Source: an uncultured Blautia sp.
GTDB taxonomy: Bacteria; Bacillota; Clostridia; Lachnospirales; Lachnospiraceae
Direction of reading: 5' to 3'
DNA: 63,648 nt
Assembly (NCBI GenBank): GCA_934394545.1
Contig: CAKRRG010000008.1
Coordinates: 1 to 63,648 of the forward strand
Shown here: positions 55,331 through 63,648 of the stretch, piece by piece
Numbering within the stretch: the stretch's first letter is position 1
Layout: every line of letters starts with the position of its first letter
Translations under genes and position numbers: made by a program
The notes under the pieces: model-generated
Seen by the model: only the letters and a program-made list of their open reading frames with translations
What the model was told of the DNA's origin: nothing
The model's database searches: none

Positions 55331-57178
55331 TTATGCTGTCTGTGTCTTATCAAACTGACTGTTATAAAGATCTGCATAAAAGCCTTTCTTTGCCAGCAGT
55401 TCTTCGTGATTTCCCTGTTCGATAATATCTCCGTCCTTCATAACCAGGATCAGATCTGCATCTTTGATGGTAGAAAGTCTGTGCGCAATGACAAAGCTGG
55501 TTCTGCCTTTCATCAAATTATCCATAGCCTTCTGGATCTGCACCTCTGTTCTGGTATCTACAGATGAAGTAGCCTCATCCAGGATCAGGATTTTATTATC
55601 TGCAAGAATGGCTCTTGCAATGGTAAGAAGCTGCTTCTGTCCCTGGGAAACGTTGCTGGTTTCTTCATCCAGAACCATATTATAGCCCCCTGGCTGCTGC
55701 ATGATAAAGTTATGAATGTGGGCTGCCTTAGCCGCAGCAATCACTTCTTCATCTGTAGCATCCAGTCTGCCGTAACGGATATTTTCCATAATAGTTCCGG
55801 AAAACAGCCAGGTATCCTGAAGAACCATTCCAAACATCTCATGAAGCTCACTTCTGTTAAAGTCTTTTACATCATGTCCATCTACCTTGATAGAACCGCT
55901 ATTTACATCATAGAAGCGCATAAGCAATTTAACCATAGTGGTTTTTCCTGCACCGGTAGGACCAACAATAGCAATCTTCTGTCCATCCTTTACCTTCGCA
56001 GAAAAATCATGAACGATGATTTTCTCCGGATCATAACCAAAGCTTACATGGTCAAATTCCACATTTCCATTCAAGCCTTCAATGGATACCGGATTCTCTC
56101 TGGTAGTCTCCTCCTCTGGCTCATCCAGAAACTCAAATACACGCTCGGAAGCTGCTGCAGAGGACTGGAGCAGGTTGGTTACCTGTGCGATCTGCTGGAT
56201 CGGCTGGGTGAAGTTACGGATATACTGGAAAAAGGACTGAATGTCACCAACTTCAATAGAACCCTTAATGGTAAACCATCCTCCGAGAAGGGCTACCATA
56301 ACATATCCGATATTTCCCACAAACTGCATAACAGGCATCATAATGCCGGAAAAGAACTGAGACTTCCATGCAGATTCGTAAAGCTTCTGATTATCCTTTT
56401 CAAACTCTGCAACTACATCCTCTTCTTTATTAAAGACCTTAACCACATTGTGGCCGCCGTAATTTTCTTCAATCTGTCCATTTACCTTGCCCAGATAGTT
56501 CTGCTGTGCCTGGAAATACTTCTGGGAATGCTTCATAACAAAATTAATAATAAGCATGGACAATGGCAAAATCAGAAGTGCTGCCAATGTCATCCACACA
56601 TTAATGGAAAGCATCATTACAAATACACCGATCAGAGTTGTAACGGATGTGATCAGCTGGGTAATGCTCTGGTTCAGACTCATCTGAAGAGTATCCACAT
56701 CATTGGTCACACGAGAAAGGATTTCTCCATTTGTCCGGCTCTCATAATAGTTCATAGGAAGACGACTGAATTTCCTGGAGATATCTTTTCGCAAATTATA
56801 CGTAACATCATTGGAAATTCCTGTCATCACATATCCCTGGATAAATGAGAAACAGGCACTTGCAAGGTACAGTCCCAGTGTCCACATAAGAATGAAACCG
56901 ATTTTCTGAAAATCAATGCTTCCGGTTCCGTTTATCTTGGCTATCAATCCGTTAAAAAGCTCTGTGGTGGCCTTTCCCAGGATTTTCGGTCCCACAATAT
57001 TAAAAATCGTTCCTGCAATTGCAAACAGAAACATGAGAATGAAACGGAATTTGTAGCGCTCCATATACCGGAAAAGTCGTTTCATCGCTCCTTTAAAATC
57101 CTTTGCTTTCTCACCGGAGTGCATTCCACGGCCCCGGTGTCCGCCCATCATAGGGCCTCTGGCTCTGTTTTCACTCAT
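55331..57178 (-). CDS. ABC exporter half-transporter, consensus-site subunit
   Basis: 615 aa. Six-helix membrane domain (about 45-330) fused to an ATPase: Walker A GPTGAGKTTM, signature VSQGQKQLLTIARAIL, Walker B ILILDEATSSVD with catalytic Glu, H-loop VIAHRLSTI. The N-terminal extension is basic and Gly-rich (GPMMGGHRGRGMH...). It pairs with the 57175-59337 subunit (overlap of 4 nt, ATGA), whose site is degenerate. Likely a heterodimeric multidrug or lipid exporter under the MarR regulator. Confidence 0.93.
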   Translation of the reverse strand: MSENRARGPMMGGHRGRGMHSGEKAKDFKGAMKRLFRYMERYKFRFILMFLFAIAGTIFNIVGPKILGKATTELFNGLIAKINGTGSIDFQKIGFILMWTLGLYLASACFSFIQGYVMTGISNDVTYNLRKDISRKFSRLPMNYYESRTNGEILSRVTNDVDTLQMSLNQSITQLITSVTTLIGVFVMMLSINVWMTLAALLILPLSMLIINFVMKHSQKYFQAQQNYLGKVNGQIEENYGGHNVVKVFNKEEDVVAEFEKDNQKLYESAWKSQFFSGIMMPVMQFVGNIGYVMVALLGGWFTIKGSIEVGDIQSFFQYIRNFTQPIQQIAQVTNLLQSSAAASERVFEFLDEPEEETTRENPVSIEGLNGNVEFDHVSFGYDPEKIIVHDFSAKVKDGQKIAIVGPTGAGKTTMVKLLMRFYDVNSGSIKVDGHDVKDFNRSELHEMFGMVLQDTWLFSGTIMENIRYGRLDATDEEVIAAAKAAHIHNFIMQQPGGYNMVLDEETSNVSQGQKQLLTIARAILADNKILILDEATSSVDTRTEVQIQKAMDNLMKGRTSFVIAHRLSTIKDADLILVMKDGDIIEQGNHEELLAKKGFYADLYNSQFDKTQTA

Positions 57179-59337
57179 GCTAATTCCTCCTCTGAAAGCT
57201 GTGACATTGCAATCTGGCGATAAACCTCACAGTTCTTCATCAGCTCCTTATGCGTACCGATTCCCGCCATGTTTCCATTGTCCAGTACAATAATCTGATC
57301 TGCATTCAGGATCGTGCTGATTCGCTGGGCTACAATGATAGTGGTAATATCTTTTGTCTTTTCCTTCAATGCCTGGCGAAGCTTGCTGTCTGTTTTAAAA
57401 TCCAGTGCGGAAAAGCTGTCATCAAAAATCAGGATTTCAGGCTTCTTGGCAATGGCTCTAGCAATAGAAAGACGCTGTTTCTGTCCACCAGATACGTTCG
57501 TTCCACCCTGGGAAATCGGAGCCTTATAACCTTCCGGTTTCGCTTCAATGAAATCATCCGACTGAGCGATCCGGGCAGCCAGCTTCATGTCCTCTTCTGA
57601 CATTCCAGGGTTTCCATAACGGATATTAGAATCAATCGTTCCTGAGAAAAGTACGCCCTTCTGTGGAACATACCCCAGACGGTCACGAAGCTCATACTGT
57701 GTCATATTCCGCACATCCACACCATCTACTTTTACACAACCTTTGGTTACATCATAAAATCTTGGGATCAGATTGATCAGGGTACTCTTACCACTTCCGG
57801 TACTTCCGATGATTGCAACCGTCTGACCTTTTTCCGCTTTAAAGGTAATATCATTGATAACATTTTCACCAGCTTCCGGATAAGCGAAGCTTACATGGTC
57901 AAATTCTACCGTACCTGTTACCTGCTTCTCTGGTTTTACTGGATTCTCTGGGTCATTTACAGACGGCTCCATTTCAAGGACTTCACAAATACGGCCTGCG
58001 GCTACATTTGCTCTTGGAAGCATAATGGACATAGCGGTGATCATCAGGAAGGACATAATGATCTGCATTGCATACTGGATAAAAGCCATGATATTTCCCA
58101 CCTGCATGGTGCCATTGTCAACACCATGTGCTCCAAAATATATGATTGCAACTGATACGCTATTCATGATCAGCATCATCACAGGCATCATAAAGGTCAT
58201 ACAACGATTTACAAATAAGTTGGTCTTTGTAAGCTCCATATTTGCTTTTTCGAAGCGTTCTTCCTCATGTTTCTCCCGGCTGAACGCACGGATTACCGGG
58301 ATACCTGTCAGGATTTCTCTTGTCACCAGATTCAGACGGTCAATAAGGGTCTGCAATCTGGTAAATTTCGGCATAGCAATACGAAACAGCATGAGAATCA
58401 CAAGCAGGATCAAAACCACTGCCACTGCAAGAATCCAGGTCATGGAAGAATCTGACTGAAGAACCTTGATCACACCTCCAATTCCAAGAATCGGAGCGTA
58501 CAAAACGATTCGGAACATCATGGTCATCACCTGCTGTACCTGCTGCACATCGTTTGTACTTCGGGTGATCAGGGATGCTGTGGAAAATTTGTGATATTCA
58601 TTACTTGAAAAGTGAATAACCTTGCGGTACACATTGTCTCTTAAATCATGTCCAAGTGTTGCGGCCACTCTTGCAGAAAGGAAGGTGACACATACTGCTG
58701 CCAGCATGATTACCAGCGCCATCAGAACCATCTGGATCCCGGACGTTCTGATGTAATTCATCTGAATTGCATCCAGATTCTCGCCCATAGCTTCGTATTC
58801 TGCCTTCACACCGCTGACAGCGGCCTGCGTAAGAATGGATTCCGGCATGTCGGAAAGCTTCTCATCTGCTGCCTCCAGCATCTGTTTTTTCGCATCCTCC
58901 GGCATTGCTGACAGAACCTGCATTGGATCCGTTCCTTCCGGCATCTCTTTCCCGGAAAACATCTGACTGCTTTCCTTATTACCAGACGCAAAGGAAGTAT
59001 ACATCATAAGCGGTTTGGCCAGAAGATCATTTAATTCCTCTCTTTTTGCTCCTGTGATCTCTGCCTTCAGTTCATATACATCACCGTCCAGAACATAAGC
59101 ATCCTGAACCTTTCCCTGTGTTTCTTCGTCCATAAATATCTGCAGATTTTCCATGGTGCTCTTTCTCATTTTTTCCGGAACACCATCCGGGATTCCGCCC
59201 TGCTGGATACCTATATTGATAATTTTCGAGGTATAGTCCGGCAAAGACAGATCACAGTAAGCCTGCAAAAATAGCAGTCCAATGATCAGGACGATGTAGC
59301 CTGCTGATTTTTTCAGATATTTCATTAATTTAATCAT
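57175..59337 (-). CDS. ABC exporter half-transporter, degenerate-site subunit
   Basis: 720 aa. Membrane domain with an extra external insertion of about 110 residues after the first helix (about 60-195, acidic helical). ATPase with Walker A GSTGSGKST, signature VSGGQKQRLSIARAIAK, but Walker B LIFDDSFSALD has Asp in place of the catalytic Glu, and the H-loop is IVAQRISTI with Gln in place of His. This is the degenerate partner of heterodimeric exporters such as BmrCD or TM287/288. Start ATG at 59337. The MarR gene lies 27 bp upstream. Confidence 0.93.
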   Translation of the reverse strand: MIKLMKYLKKSAGYIVLIIGLLFLQAYCDLSLPDYTSKIINIGIQQGGIPDGVPEKMRKSTMENLQIFMDEETQGKVQDAYVLDGDVYELKAEITGAKREELNDLLAKPLMMYTSFASGNKESSQMFSGKEMPEGTDPMQVLSAMPEDAKKQMLEAADEKLSDMPESILTQAAVSGVKAEYEAMGENLDAIQMNYIRTSGIQMVLMALVIMLAAVCVTFLSARVAATLGHDLRDNVYRKVIHFSSNEYHKFSTASLITRSTNDVQQVQQVMTMMFRIVLYAPILGIGGVIKVLQSDSSMTWILAVAVVLILLVILMLFRIAMPKFTRLQTLIDRLNLVTREILTGIPVIRAFSREKHEEERFEKANMELTKTNLFVNRCMTFMMPVMMLIMNSVSVAIIYFGAHGVDNGTMQVGNIMAFIQYAMQIIMSFLMITAMSIMLPRANVAAGRICEVLEMEPSVNDPENPVKPEKQVTGTVEFDHVSFAYPEAGENVINDITFKAEKGQTVAIIGSTGSGKSTLINLIPRFYDVTKGCVKVDGVDVRNMTQYELRDRLGYVPQKGVLFSGTIDSNIRYGNPGMSEEDMKLAARIAQSDDFIEAKPEGYKAPISQGGTNVSGGQKQRLSIARAIAKKPEILIFDDSFSALDFKTDSKLRQALKEKTKDITTIIVAQRISTILNADQIIVLDNGNMAGIGTHKELMKNCEVYRQIAMSQLSEEELA

Positions 59338-59364
59338 GCCTGGTTGTCCTTTCTTTTTAATCAG

Positions 59365-59853
59365 TTATTCTTTATGGCAAAACGGCCCCATAGCTATCTC
59401 CTCCGTGGAAATATCCGGTCCCGGCATTGCTGCGATATTTTCCTTAATCTGCATGCAAAATCTTCTCATCAGGCAAAGCTCACTTTCGGAAAAGCCGGCA
59501 AAAAGCTGTTTTTCTCCTTCCTTTGCCATGCGCATTCCTTCCTCAATAATAGACTTTCCTTCTTCGGAAAGGTAAATGCGGCTCACACGCTGATCCTTTT
59601 CATCCTGGCGGCGAAAAATAATACCGGCTTTTTCCAGTCGCTGAATGCTTACCGTTACTGTGGGCGGCTTCACATCCAGTTTTTCTGCCAGTTCTTTCTG
59701 ACTGCATCCGTCTTTTCTCCACAAAACAGCCAGTATGGGCATCTGCCTTGGGTGGATTCCCAGCTTCTGCAATCTTCCAAAACATTTCATCATATACAGA
59801 CGGCTGATTTCCATTATCATACGCTGAATACTTTTATCATTATCACGTTCCAA
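59365..59853 (-). CDS. MarR family transcriptional regulator
   Basis: 162 aa from a TTG start at 59853, with GAGGTGAG 3 nt upstream. Winged helix: GIHPRQMPILAVLWRKDGCSQKELAEKLDVKPPTVTVSIQRLEKAG, wing RRQDEKDQRVSRIYLSEEG. First gene of the unit with the two ABC exporter genes, 27 bp ahead of them. Its operator candidate is just upstream. MarR-exporter pairs usually respond to toxic aromatic compounds, bile or antibiotics. The ligand is unknown here. Confidence 0.93.
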   Translation of the reverse strand: MERDNDKSIQRMIMEISRLYMMKCFGRLQKLGIHPRQMPILAVLWRKDGCSQKELAEKLDVKPPTVTVSIQRLEKAGIIFRRQDEKDQRVSRIYLSEEGKSIIEEGMRMAKEGEKQLFAGFSESELCLMRRFCMQIKENIAAMPGPDISTEEIAMGPFCHKE

Positions 59854-59881
59854 ATTCTCACCTCACTTTCTGCATTCTCTC

Positions 59882-59901
59882 AATTAGTTAGCCGACTAAT
59901 T
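59882..59901 (-). promoter_or_regulatory. MarR operator candidate
   Basis: AATTAGT-N6-ACTAATT (59882-59888 and 59895-59901), a perfect inverted repeat of the TTAGTTAGNNNACTAA kind, 30 nt before the MarR start and downstream of an A/T-rich -10 like TATAAA. Confidence 0.75.
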
Positions 59902-60087
59902 TTATAGTTTATACTTTTTCACAAAAAACGCAAGTATTTTTTGTGCAGTTTATATTTTTTTAAGATTTAATCAACAGTATTTAATCTATTTTAATGTATT
60001 ATTACTTTGTTAGCTAAACATTTCAGTAATATTATAAGATACAGGAGCAAGGCTCCCCCGACATCATTATAAAGAAACAGCCGGACA
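59902..60087. other. Gene-free AT-rich stretch upstream of the MarR unit
   Basis: It contains the presumed MarR promoter and a TTAGCTAA palindrome at about 60010 that could be a second weak operator. Nothing else is recognised. Confidence 0.4.
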
Positions 60088-60137
60088 GAAAAAAATACCG
60101 CCTGCAAATCTGTTTTCACAGATTAAGCAGACGGTAT
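60088..60137 (-). terminator. Intrinsic terminator of clpB-DUF4250
   Basis: ATACCGCCTGC (60095-60105) pairs with GCAGACGGTAT (60127-60137) with one G-T pair, and the internal AATCTGT/ACAGATT arms extend it. On the minus strand a run of T follows (60088-60094). Confidence 0.92.
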
Positions 60138-60160
60138 CTGATTTTTAAGTGATTGCCATC

Positions 60161-60334
60161 TCAGATAAACTGATTGGTTGCTTCGTCATAATGATAATCA
60201 ATGGAATCCATCTTCTCCAGCAGGGATTTTCGATTCAGGCCACGACAGGTGCACAAAGCTTCCAGAGAATCATAGTAGTCTCTCAGCTGGGTATTTACAT
60301 AACTAAGCAGAATCATGGGATCTTTGGGTATCAT
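60161..60334 (-). CDS. DUF4250 domain protein
   Basis: 57-aa protein read on the minus strand from ATG 60334 to a TGA at 60161-60163. Sequence starts MIPKDPMILLSYVNTQLRDY and ends DYHYDEATNQFI, matching the small DUF4250 family (PKDPxILLSxxNTxLRD). AAGGAG lies 6 nt before the start. It begins 18 bp after clpB and ends in the same terminator, so it is co-transcribed with clpB. Function unknown; a helix-turn-helix-like fold is suggested by the length and pattern. It is shorter than many gene-finding cut-offs. Confidence 0.85.
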   Translation of the reverse strand: MIPKDPMILLSYVNTQLRDYYDSLEALCTCRGLNRKSLLEKMDSIDYHYDEATNQFI

Positions 60335-60352
60335 AAGGTCTCCTTCGTTTCT

Positions 60353-62935
60353 TTACTTCACTTTGACCACGTATTCACCATTCTCCACATCCAGTACAAG
60401 AGTATCGCCGGTGTGAACCTCGCCGGAAAGGATCTTACGGGCAGTCAGTGTCTCCACATATTTCTGAAGGTAACGCTTCAAAGGTCTTGCACCATATACA
60501 GGATCATAACCATTGTCGATTACATCCTTCTTCGCTGCGTCTGTAAGCTCCAAAGAAAGCTCCTGATCTGCAAGACGATCGTTCAACTCTTTTACCATCA
60601 GGTCAACGATACTACCGATATTCTCTTTTGTCAATGGCTTAAACAGAATGATCTCATCCAGACGGTTCAGAAATTCCGGACGGAAGTGTCCACGAAGGTC
60701 ATCCATAACTTCTTTCTGAGCCTCTTCTTTGATTTCACCTTTTTCATCAATACCATCCAGCAAATAAGGAGATCCGATATTGGAGGTCATGATCAGAATG
60801 GTATTCTTAAAATCTACTGTACGGCCTTGGGAATCGGTAATACGGCCATCATCCAGTACCTGCAGAAGTACATTGAATACATCCGGGTGTGCTTTCTCAA
60901 TCTCATCAAAAAGTACCACGCTGTATGGTTTACGACGAACGGCCTCTGTCAGCTGTCCGCCCTCCTCATATCCTACATATCCCGGAGGCGCTCCGATCAG
61001 TCTGGATACAGAGTATTTCTCCATGTACTCACTCATATCGATTCGAACCATATTCTGCTCGTCATCAAAAAGCGTCTGGGCAAGGGTTTTGGCAAGCTCT
61101 GTTTTACCAACACCTGTAGGTCCAAGGAACAGGAAGGAACCGATTGGTTTGGTAGGATCCTTGATTCCTGCTTTGGAACGAAGGATTGCATCTGTTACAC
61201 GACGCACACCTTCCTCCTGACCAATGACACGTTTATGAAGCTCGTCCTCCAGATGGAGTAGTTTCGCACGCTCTCCCTCTGTCAGTCTGGCTACCGGAAT
61301 ACCGGTCCAACGGGAAATGATCCTTGCGATCTCATCGTCTGTAACCACTTCATGTACAAGGCTTCTGTCACTTTCTTTGGTGTTTCGCTCCTCAATCTCC
61401 AGCTGCTGCTGTAATTTCGGAAGCTCACCATACTGCAATTCAGAAGCTTTCTCCAGATCATAATTCTGTCTTGCGATCTGGATCTGTTTGTTCATATCCT
61501 CAATCTGCTCACGAAGCTTCTGCAGCTTTTCTACAGAATGCTTCTCGTTCTCCCACTGTGCCTTCTGGGTATTAAAGGAATCCTGCATTTCTGCAAGCTC
61601 CTTCTGGAGCTCTTCCAGACGTTCCTTACTCAAGTTATCTGTCTCTTTCTTCAAGGACAGCTCTTCCATTTTCATCTGGTCGATCTTACGACGCTGCTCA
61701 TCCAACTCTGTAGGCATGGAATCCAACTCTGTTTTGATCAGGGCACAGGCCTCATCTACCAGATCGATTGCCTTATCCGGAAGGAAACGGTCTGTAATAT
61801 AACGATGAGAAAGAGTTGCAGCTGCAACAAGTGCACTGTCTGTGATTTTAACACCATGGAATACCTCGTAACGCTCTCTTAAGCCACGAAGGATGGAGAT
61901 AGTGTCCTCAACAGATGGCTCATCTACCATAACCGGCTGGAAACGACGTTCCAGAGCGGCATCCTTCTCAATATACTGACGATACTCATCCAGTGTAGTT
62001 GCACCGATGCAGTGAAGCTCACCACGGGCAAGCATTGGCTTTAACATGTTGCTGGCATCCATTGCGCCATCCGTCTTACCTGCACCTACGATCAGGTGAA
62101 GCTCATCAATAAACAGAATGATCTGACCTTCGCTCTTCTTCACTTCTTCCAGAACTGCTTTCAAACGTTCCTCAAATTCACCACGGTATTTGGCACCAGC
62201 TACCAGTGCGCCCATATCCAGGGCAAAAATTTTCTTGTCCTTCAGTGCTTCCGGCACATCCCCTGCTACAATTCGCTGGGCAAGTCCTTCTACTGCTGCT
62301 GTTTTACCAACTCCAGGCTCACCAATAAGAACCGGGTTGTTCTTGGTCTTACGGGAAAGGATACGGATCACATTCCGGATCTCACTGTCTCGTCCGATAA
62401 CAGGATCCAGCTTCTGGCTTCTTGCCTTTTCTACAAGATCCTCACCATATTTATTCAAAGTATCATATGTGGCTTCCGGGTTATCGCTTACCACACGCTG
62501 ATTTCCACGTACTGTGGAGAGTGCCTGCAGGAAACGTTCCCTGGTAATGCCGAATTCACTCCAGATTTTCTTCATGCTGGGACTTGGATATTTCAGAAGT
62601 GCCAGGAAAAGATGCTCTACGGATACGTATTCATCTCCCATTGCCTTAGCTTCCTCTTCTGCGTTTACCAAGGCTTTATTCAGATACTGTCCGAATCTGA
62701 GTTCTCCGCCGGATACCTTTACCTTGGCATCCAGAGCTTTCTTTACAGTATCTATAAAATAATCTTTATTTATTTCCATTTTCTCAATAAGCTTGAGAAT
62801 CAGGCTATCTTCCTGAGTCAGGAGGGTATATAACAGATGTTCCTGTTCAATTTCCTGATTGCCATATTCATATGCAACCTTCTCCAGATCCTGAACCGCC
62901 TGTACGGATTTCTGCGTAAATTTGCTGATGTTCAT
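60353..62935 (-). CDS. clpB: Chaperone disaggregase ClpB
   Basis: 860-aa AAA+ unfoldase that, with DnaK, dissolves protein aggregates. N domain with double Clp repeats ([18 protein letters not shown]... and [24 protein letters not shown]), first Walker A GEPGVGKT near 205, coiled-coil middle domain at about 400-525, second Walker A GPTGVGKT near 604, sensor and C-terminal [27 protein letters not shown]. The start is ATG at 62935 with AAGGAGG. A CIRCE-like site overlaps its promoter, which links it to HrcA. The DUF4250 gene follows 18 bp later. Confidence 0.98.
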   Translation of the reverse strand: MNISKFTQKSVQAVQDLEKVAYEYGNQEIEQEHLLYTLLTQEDSLILKLIEKMEINKDYFIDTVKKALDAKVKVSGGELRFGQYLNKALVNAEEEAKAMGDEYVSVEHLFLALLKYPSPSMKKIWSEFGITRERFLQALSTVRGNQRVVSDNPEATYDTLNKYGEDLVEKARSQKLDPVIGRDSEIRNVIRILSRKTKNNPVLIGEPGVGKTAAVEGLAQRIVAGDVPEALKDKKIFALDMGALVAGAKYRGEFEERLKAVLEEVKKSEGQIILFIDELHLIVGAGKTDGAMDASNMLKPMLARGELHCIGATTLDEYRQYIEKDAALERRFQPVMVDEPSVEDTISILRGLRERYEVFHGVKITDSALVAAATLSHRYITDRFLPDKAIDLVDEACALIKTELDSMPTELDEQRRKIDQMKMEELSLKKETDNLSKERLEELQKELAEMQDSFNTQKAQWENEKHSVEKLQKLREQIEDMNKQIQIARQNYDLEKASELQYGELPKLQQQLEIEERNTKESDRSLVHEVVTDDEIARIISRWTGIPVARLTEGERAKLLHLEDELHKRVIGQEEGVRRVTDAILRSKAGIKDPTKPIGSFLFLGPTGVGKTELAKTLAQTLFDDEQNMVRIDMSEYMEKYSVSRLIGAPPGYVGYEEGGQLTEAVRRKPYSVVLFDEIEKAHPDVFNVLLQVLDDGRITDSQGRTVDFKNTILIMTSNIGSPYLLDGIDEKGEIKEEAQKEVMDDLRGHFRPEFLNRLDEIILFKPLTKENIGSIVDLMVKELNDRLADQELSLELTDAAKKDVIDNGYDPVYGARPLKRYLQKYVETLTARKILSGEVHTGDTLVLDVENGEYVVKVK

Positions 62936-62968
62936 AGGCTCTCCTCCTTCAGCTGATATTAATATAAA

Positions 62969-63015
62969 GCGCAGCTTCCGCGGCTCTTTAAAAAAGTAAC
63001 TCGCAGGGGCTGCGC
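62969..63015 (-). promoter_or_regulatory. Long hairpin in the clpB leader
   Basis: GCGCAGC (62969-62975) and GCTGCGC (63009-63015) begin a stem that continues inward through TTC-C-GCG and CGC-A-GGG (one mismatch), about 14 bp in total. It lies between the transcription start and the ribosome site, about 25 nt from AAGGAGG. Confidence 0.7.
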
Positions 63016-63055
63016 ATTTATAAACATTTATAATGATTTCCTTATTACGGTTATT

Positions 63056-63084
63056 AATATAGCATCAATTGTTAGCACTGTCAA
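63056..63084 (-). promoter_or_regulatory. Promoter of clpB, overlapping CIRCE
   Basis: TTGACA (63079-63084), 17-nt spacer, TATATT (63056-63061), minus strand. The -35 box is inside the CIRCE-like element. Confidence 0.88.
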
Positions 63085-63098
63085 GATGTGAGTGCTAA
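63072..63098 (-). promoter_or_regulatory. CIRCE-like operator of clpB
   Basis: TTAGCACTG (63072-63080), 9-nt spacer, GAGTGCTAA (63090-63098). One mismatch to consensus (final base of one arm). That base, on the minus strand C, makes the overlapping -35 a perfect TTGACA. Confidence 0.92.
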
Positions 63099-63273
63099 TT
63101 TCACAATTTCTTCACATTTTTTGAATTACATTTCTTAACCTGAATTGTGTAACTAATGAAAAAATATCACTATCTTACGAATGTACTATAATATTTTTTC
63201 TATATCTCCTTCATCTGTGTATAAGATTTAGGATTACGTCATACACATCAGGATCCTTCCATACTGATATTGT
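63099..63273. other. Gene-free region between clpB promoter and the MMPL remnant
   Basis: No gene or structured element recognised beyond AT-rich DNA. Confidence 0.4.
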
Positions 63274-63441
63274 TTAGGTAACAAGCATAAGCGCTGGAAG
63301 AAAAATCATGACTGCAAGGAAGCTTAAGATTACCCCCAGCACTAAACTGATTCCTATATCCGGACCAATCTTGAAATTCATAAACAATAATGCTACAAAT
63401 CCAAAAAGTGTTGTCAAACAACTTGCTGAATCGGCTCCCTG
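63274..63441 (-). pseudogene. MMPL/RND-type transporter, C-terminal remnant
   Basis: An open stretch of about 55 codons on the minus strand with no start codon of its own: ADSASCLTTLFGFVALLFMN, then GPDIGISLVLGVILSFLAVM and IFLPALML to a stop at 63274-63276. This matches the penultimate membrane segment of MMPL-type exporters. A TAA two codons upstream closes the frame, and nothing of the rest of the protein is left. A longer open frame (63248-63457) in another phase is a shadow. Confidence 0.55.
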
Positions 63442-63511
63442 TTATAATACCCATCAATACGCATATACTATCTATATCTTTATCCGTATTAAATAAGACA
63501 ACTTATTCATG

Positions 63512-63548
63512 ATATTGTCTTGTGTGCAAGACAATATTGGTATATAAT
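63512..63548 (+). promoter_or_regulatory. Promoter with a 26-bp perfect palindrome
   Basis: ATATTGTCTTG (63512-63522), TGTG, CAAGACAATAT (63527-63537). The -35 TTGTGT (63520-63525) lies inside it and TATAAT (63543-63548) follows at 17 nt. A repressor operator is the simple reading. Confidence 0.75.
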
Positions 63549-63578
63549 TATCTTATATAGAAAGAGGTGACATATATT

Positions 63579-63648
63579 ATGAATCGAGATACTTTAAAAC
63601 AAATCATGATTGATCAAAAAGATATTTATCTCAACAATCCATTAATAA
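63579..63648 (+). CDS. Unidentified gene, 5' end only, runs off right edge
   Basis: ATG at 63579 with AAAGAGGTGA 5 nt upstream. The 23 visible residues read MNRDTLKQIMIDQKDIYL then NNPLI, with no stop before the edge. Too short to name: this kind of beginning occurs in AAA-type ATPases of unknown role, but that is a guess. The strong palindromic promoter suggests an autoregulated accessory gene. Confidence 0.6.
   Translation, partial: MNRDTLKQIMIDQKDIYLNNPLI

Noticed and set aside
55712..56848. 378-aa plus-strand frame opposite the ABC exporter
   Set aside because: Antisense of a clear ABC transporter domain, with no start signal.
63248..63457. 69-aa minus-strand frame at the right end
   Set aside because: Its protein has no recognisable pattern, while another phase of the same strand reads as an MMPL fragment.

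Overview
The window is chromosomal DNA of an anaerobic, spore-forming Firmicute, most likely a gut Lachnospiraceae (Blautia-like). Grounds: moderate GC, strong AGGAGG ribosome sites, HrcA/CIRCE heat-shock control, a spoIIA operon, an alpha/beta-type spore protein, AddAB rather than RecBCD, a T-box valS leader and PdxST. The genus is an inference. No rRNA, tRNA, CRISPR array, complete insertion sequence or prophage was seen.

Layout. 1-2732: class I heat-shock operon hrcA-grpE-dnaK (minus strand; dnaK runs off the left edge) behind a sigma-A promoter and a perfect CIRCE. 2733-4772: small AT-rich accessory island with a decayed MNT/HEPN toxin-antitoxin pair, then an intact overlapping three-gene operon (DUF3791, DUF3990 ADP-ribosyltransferase-fold protein, 77-aa protein). 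4868-6935: uvrB. 6972-9337: 5'-truncated, frameshifted beta-galactosidase remnant. 9458-10166: queT under a preQ1-I riboswitch. 10174-11672: spoIIAA-spoIIAB-sigF. 11798-14618: folC, a 50-aa gene and a zinc-ribbon/TPR membrane protein. 14830-19904: valS plus an LtaS-type sulfatase behind a Val-specific T-box. 19954-24643: ABC ATPase and a 1301-aa FtsX-type permease carrying a huge, symmetric coiled-coil hairpin. 24745-28859: VTC-domain protein, DUF4956 protein, CotH kinase and a four-repeat SH3 protein. 29034-32005: metY, pdxS-pdxT. 32162-34104: two-component pair. 34212-36770: SASP gene, then PadR-DUF1700-DUF4097-PspC. 36852-40533: amidase, RluA-type pseudouridine synthase, RsmF-type methyltransferase. 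40619-47723: addB-addA. 47810-53064: FMN-binding-like membrane protein, nadE, hslO, methyltransferase, lipoprotein. 53186-59901: helD, heterodimeric ABC exporter, MarR regulator. 60161-63098: clpB with a second CIRCE, plus a DUF4250 gene. The right end holds an MMPL transporter remnant and the start of an unidentified plus-strand gene behind a perfect palindrome.

How parts work together. HrcA, encoded here, has operators at both ends of the window and so should tie hrcA-grpE-dnaK to clpB. Two intercellular-envelope themes recur: extracytoplasmic proteins (LtaS-like, FtsX hairpin, CotH/VTC, SH3 repeats, amidase) and ligand- or protein-sensing leaders (preQ1-I, T-box, CIRCE, PadR and MarR operators). 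The best candidate for an undescribed system is the DUF3791-DUF3990-77-aa operon at 3550-4556. The most striking protein architecture is the approximately 2 x 240-residue coiled-coil hairpin in the 19954-23859 permease.

Limits: all family assignments come from reading motifs by eye. No alignment or database search was run. Promoter and terminator calls are based on consensus matches and spacing.
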